NCBI RefSeq assembly: GCF_001761485.1
Contig: NC_090773.1
Location: 2,666,001-2,730,000, forward strand
Length of the DNA: 64,000 bases
Direction: 5' to 3'
Source: Yarrowia lipolytica
Lineage: Eukaryota; Ascomycota; Dipodascomycetes; Dipodascales
A program made the position numbers and the translations under genes. The notes under the pieces are model-generated. The model saw only the letters and a list, made by a program, of their open reading frames with translations, did no database searches and had not been told where the DNA came from. Below, piece by piece: positions 61,406 through 64,000 of the stretch (its first letter is position 1; each line of letters begins with the position of its first letter).

Positions 61406-63670
61406 TTCGGCACTTTTAGTGGTTGTGTGTGACGCGTGGTGCAATGGTTGGAGAGCACGGTTTTGGGGTCAGAGAGAGATGCAACTAGAGTTTCAAATAG
61501 GGTTTGGACTGGGGGTAGGCGGTTTCGGGGCCGTTCGAAATGAGTTTAAAGAGTGGTTTTTTTTGAGATTTGAAGATTTTCATGACTTTTATCGACCCTG
61601 AAAATCCGATTGGCGTCTTTTCCGCGTCGAAAATGGTCGATTTACGCATTCCAAGTCCTGCCTCGGCACAATAGGGTAACATCAAGTACATGATATGGTT
61701 CAGTACCAGTACGAATACCAGAAGGAGCACACTTGCACAGCACAGGTCATTGAACTTCACAAGAAGGAATAACGGGAATGAAGATATATGAAACATATCG
61801 TGCTGTACTGTACATACTTGGACTTTGGTCGTCTCTCGAGCCGGTGTTGCGACACGTTGCCCTGGTCATCTGACGAATGCTTTGACATGGCATGGTGGAT
61901 TTTTGCTGGGAATCTTAAATCTTTGTTTCCAACGTTTAATGGAAAACAACTGTATCTCGCGCAATACTGCCGCTACAAGAAAACAAACATCTCCAGGGGA
62001 CCCACCGCATCTGTGCAAGGAGACTGATATCTTGGAACGCTATGTATACTCCTCTTGAACGCTACAAGCATTCCTCTTGAACGGTTCGTAGAGACGTAAT
62101 TACGCATCTACATTGCAACATTACGAGTATGTACTCGAGCACCATCAGACTCTGGCATTGTGTTGAAGAGGAGCATCTTCACGCAAGTTGCAACCGGCTA
62201 CTGTCGCTAGAATCAGCCTCCTCGCAATGTAATGTCCCATGTAGCCATTCCACCTAATCCCTTGTAATCAGCCACCGTCAAAAATTCCGAACATCTACTG
62301 CAAACGGAATGCACCATCCCTGAAGGTAAATAAATTAAAAGTACAATTACAATAAAGTAGAATCGAAAAAGTGGGACGGAAATGACGGCGGAGAAATTGA
62401 GGAAAAATGAGGAAAAATGAGGAAAAAATTGCTATTTAAATGCCGAAACTGGAAATAAATATACTCTGACCTGAGAATAGCCCAATAATCCCACATTTCG
62501 CCAATCAATACTCTTCAAACCTCGTTTCCGACACTCCCCACCGTCTCTTTAAACTCTCGAAAATGTAACCTAATAATCCTCCAAGCCCGAAATTGGTCTG
62601 AAATAAATGGCTAATTTCAAAAGAAGCAAACAAGAGACAAAGGATTCACCATTATCAAGCTGCGGCCCCCCGGCAGGTCACGTGACAATAACAAGAGGGG
62701 CCCGCTTACGACTACCTGCTGACGTAAGCTTCTGTATACCTTGTCGAATCAAAACTTGCTCCTAAACCGGGCACATCTATGCATGCACCGAGACGCAAGT
62801 GGACTACTGTATGTGCTGTACTTGCAGGAATTTGAGGTATTTCCACGTGTTGAGATGGGTTTGGAGTGGATAATTGACATCAAATAGTCCGATTATGTAG
62901 GTCTGGTTTGTTTATTGCCTTTTTCCCCGATTTTCCCTGATTTTACCCGATTCTCCCCGATTTTCCCCGACTTGAATCGTCCTCTTGAGACAAAATCTTT
63001 ATTGCATTTTGCTCCGAAAATGTGTCTCAAACTCCGATCTGGGGTATGATTGGAAGTCGTGTGACTTCCTTTGAGTGGGGTAATGAAAACTGGACAATTC
63101 AGTCGTTGTTTCAATTTATTCAGAGTGTTGTTTGCTCTACAATACGTACGAGCACCCGTAGTTGTAGTTACGAAGAGGGTCTTATTCCCCGCTATAAAAG
63201 GTCGTAACCTGTGATAATGGTTACACTGACTAATAATGTCACCTGACAGGGTATTTTTGTTCACGAATAATTTCTAACGTCTTTATATATATTTTTGTGA
63301 GACGACACTTTACTATCCTTACAATATTCGAATTAGCTCTTATAAAATAACTAAATAAATATATACTTATTACAGTTCGTCAGCTTAGTCAGGGTAAGAT
63401 GTGTCCTGTAAGTCGACATCACCGTCTCCCAACAGGAATCATGACGGATATGAAGAGCGTTTCTATGGTGAGAAAAATCTACATATATATATATACAAAT
63501 ACAAAATATGGCTGGAGTTGGTAACATTGCAGTAGTATGGCTTTTCTGATATTTTTACGTTTTTATACAACCGATCGTTGGCGTAGTCAGCAACTCCCCA
63601 CTAGGCGAGAAAGTTTGCATATCAAATTTCAAATTTCAAATTCACTCGCTTCACACACCGCACAACCAAA
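61406..63670. other. Long intergenic region upstream of MRP2
   Basis: About 2.3 kb. It holds two copies of GGAAAAATGA (62401-62420), five 10-base TTTTCCCCGA-type units (62921-62970), a TA run at about 63482-63496 and a CACGTGAC at about 62679. Short frames (77-123 codons) show no features. Confidence 0.45.
62921..62970. repeat. Five 10-base TTTTCCCCGA units
   Basis: TTTTCCCCGA, TTTTCCCTGA, TTTTACCCGA, TTCTCCCCGA and TTTTCCCCGA stand exactly head to tail. Confidence 0.9.
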
Positions 63671-63943
63671 ATGCGACTGCCCAAGTTCAAGACGCCGTCG
63701 TGCTACATCGACGCCAAGGTGCTCAAGGATAACGCCATCCGGCACGTGTCTGCCCAGCAGGAGATTAACCGACGGGCCCTCAAGTCGATTTCGCAGAACA
63801 CCACTCTGCCCATGAAGCAGCGGATCCAGGCCCATCTCCAGCTCACCTCCATGCCCGTCTTTTCTAACATCCACGCGGCAAAGCCCCGATGTGTCGAGAC
63901 CGGAAGATCCAAGGGTATTATCAAGGAGTTCAAGCTGTGTCGA
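63671..63943 (+). CDS. MRP2: Mitochondrial small-subunit ribosomal protein uS14m (Mrp2), first exon
   Basis: 91 residues up to LCR at 63943, followed by the donor GTGAGT at 63944-63949; the second exon lies outside the window. The sequence RCVETGRSKGIIKEFKLCR is the start of the uS14 signature, and the missing part should continue with the usual R-x-x-F/L-x-G-x-x-P-G-x-x-K-x-S-W end. The N-terminal basic stretch (MRLPKFKT) may help import. It acts in the head of the mitochondrial small ribosomal subunit. Reading through the donor gives a stop shortly afterwards, supporting the intron. Confidence 0.88.
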
Positions 63944-64000
63944 GTGAGTACAACCGAAGCGAAGACCAAAGGTCTGAGTGAAGAATGAGGAGTGGGAATG

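Overview
This window looks like nuclear DNA of the oleaginous yeast Yarrowia lipolytica or a very close relative. Genes are spaced with long intergenic stretches and introns are few. The introns I can place have the donor GTGAGT and an acceptor in which CTAAC sits one base before CAG. One isolated 5S rRNA gene lies outside any rDNA unit. The proteins are typical single-copy ascomycete orthologues. The species call rests on recognition, not on a search.

Layout: (1) 1-2288: a divergent pair, a flavin monooxygenase that runs off the left edge and a TauD-type dioxygenase. (2) 2718-8395: Ulp2 SUMO protease and mitochondrial Tim44. (3) 9217-12052: a divergent pair of splicing-related genes, a U1-type zinc-finger protein and a Cwf19-like protein. 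(4) 12696-14723: a lone 5S rRNA gene and the repair protein Rad7. (5) 16903-18836: a tiny two-helix membrane protein and an FlbD-like Myb regulator with a one-base frame break. (6) 18837-28969: a 10-kb stretch with no convincing gene, holding A+T-rich blocks, minisatellites and a dense cluster of CACGTG palindromes. (7) 28970-33563: a HAD phosphatase, a 27-base G run, a frame-broken membrane glycosyltransferase-like gene and a possible gene relic. (8) 33564-42166: Vps17, DNA ligase IV, a BTB protein, and a second divergent splicing pair (DNAJC8-like and U1A/U2B''-like). (9) 43961-50891: a Pho80-type cyclin, Elp6, spliced IMP dehydrogenase and a small Cir_N/LENG1-like protein. (10) 52118-61405: the kinetochore scaffold Spc105/KNL1 with about 20 MELT-like repeats, a YeeE/YedE sulfur transporter, an Mpo1-like (DUF962) protein and phosphatidylserine decarboxylase. 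(11) 63671 to the right edge: the first exon of mitochondrial ribosomal protein uS14m.

Most genes are unrelated housekeeping functions. Four splicing-linked genes occur as two divergent pairs. Two DNA-repair genes (RAD7, LIG4) and three mitochondrial genes (TIM44, PSD1, MRP2) are also present. I found no intact mobile element, no CRISPR array and no convincing tRNA. Nothing here clearly amounts to a wholly new system. The strongest unexplained signals are the gene desert with its CACGTG cluster, the same palindrome recurring inside the SPC105 reading frame, GTAC-rich palindromes between genes, the overlength 5S gene, and two host genes each apparently one base out of frame.
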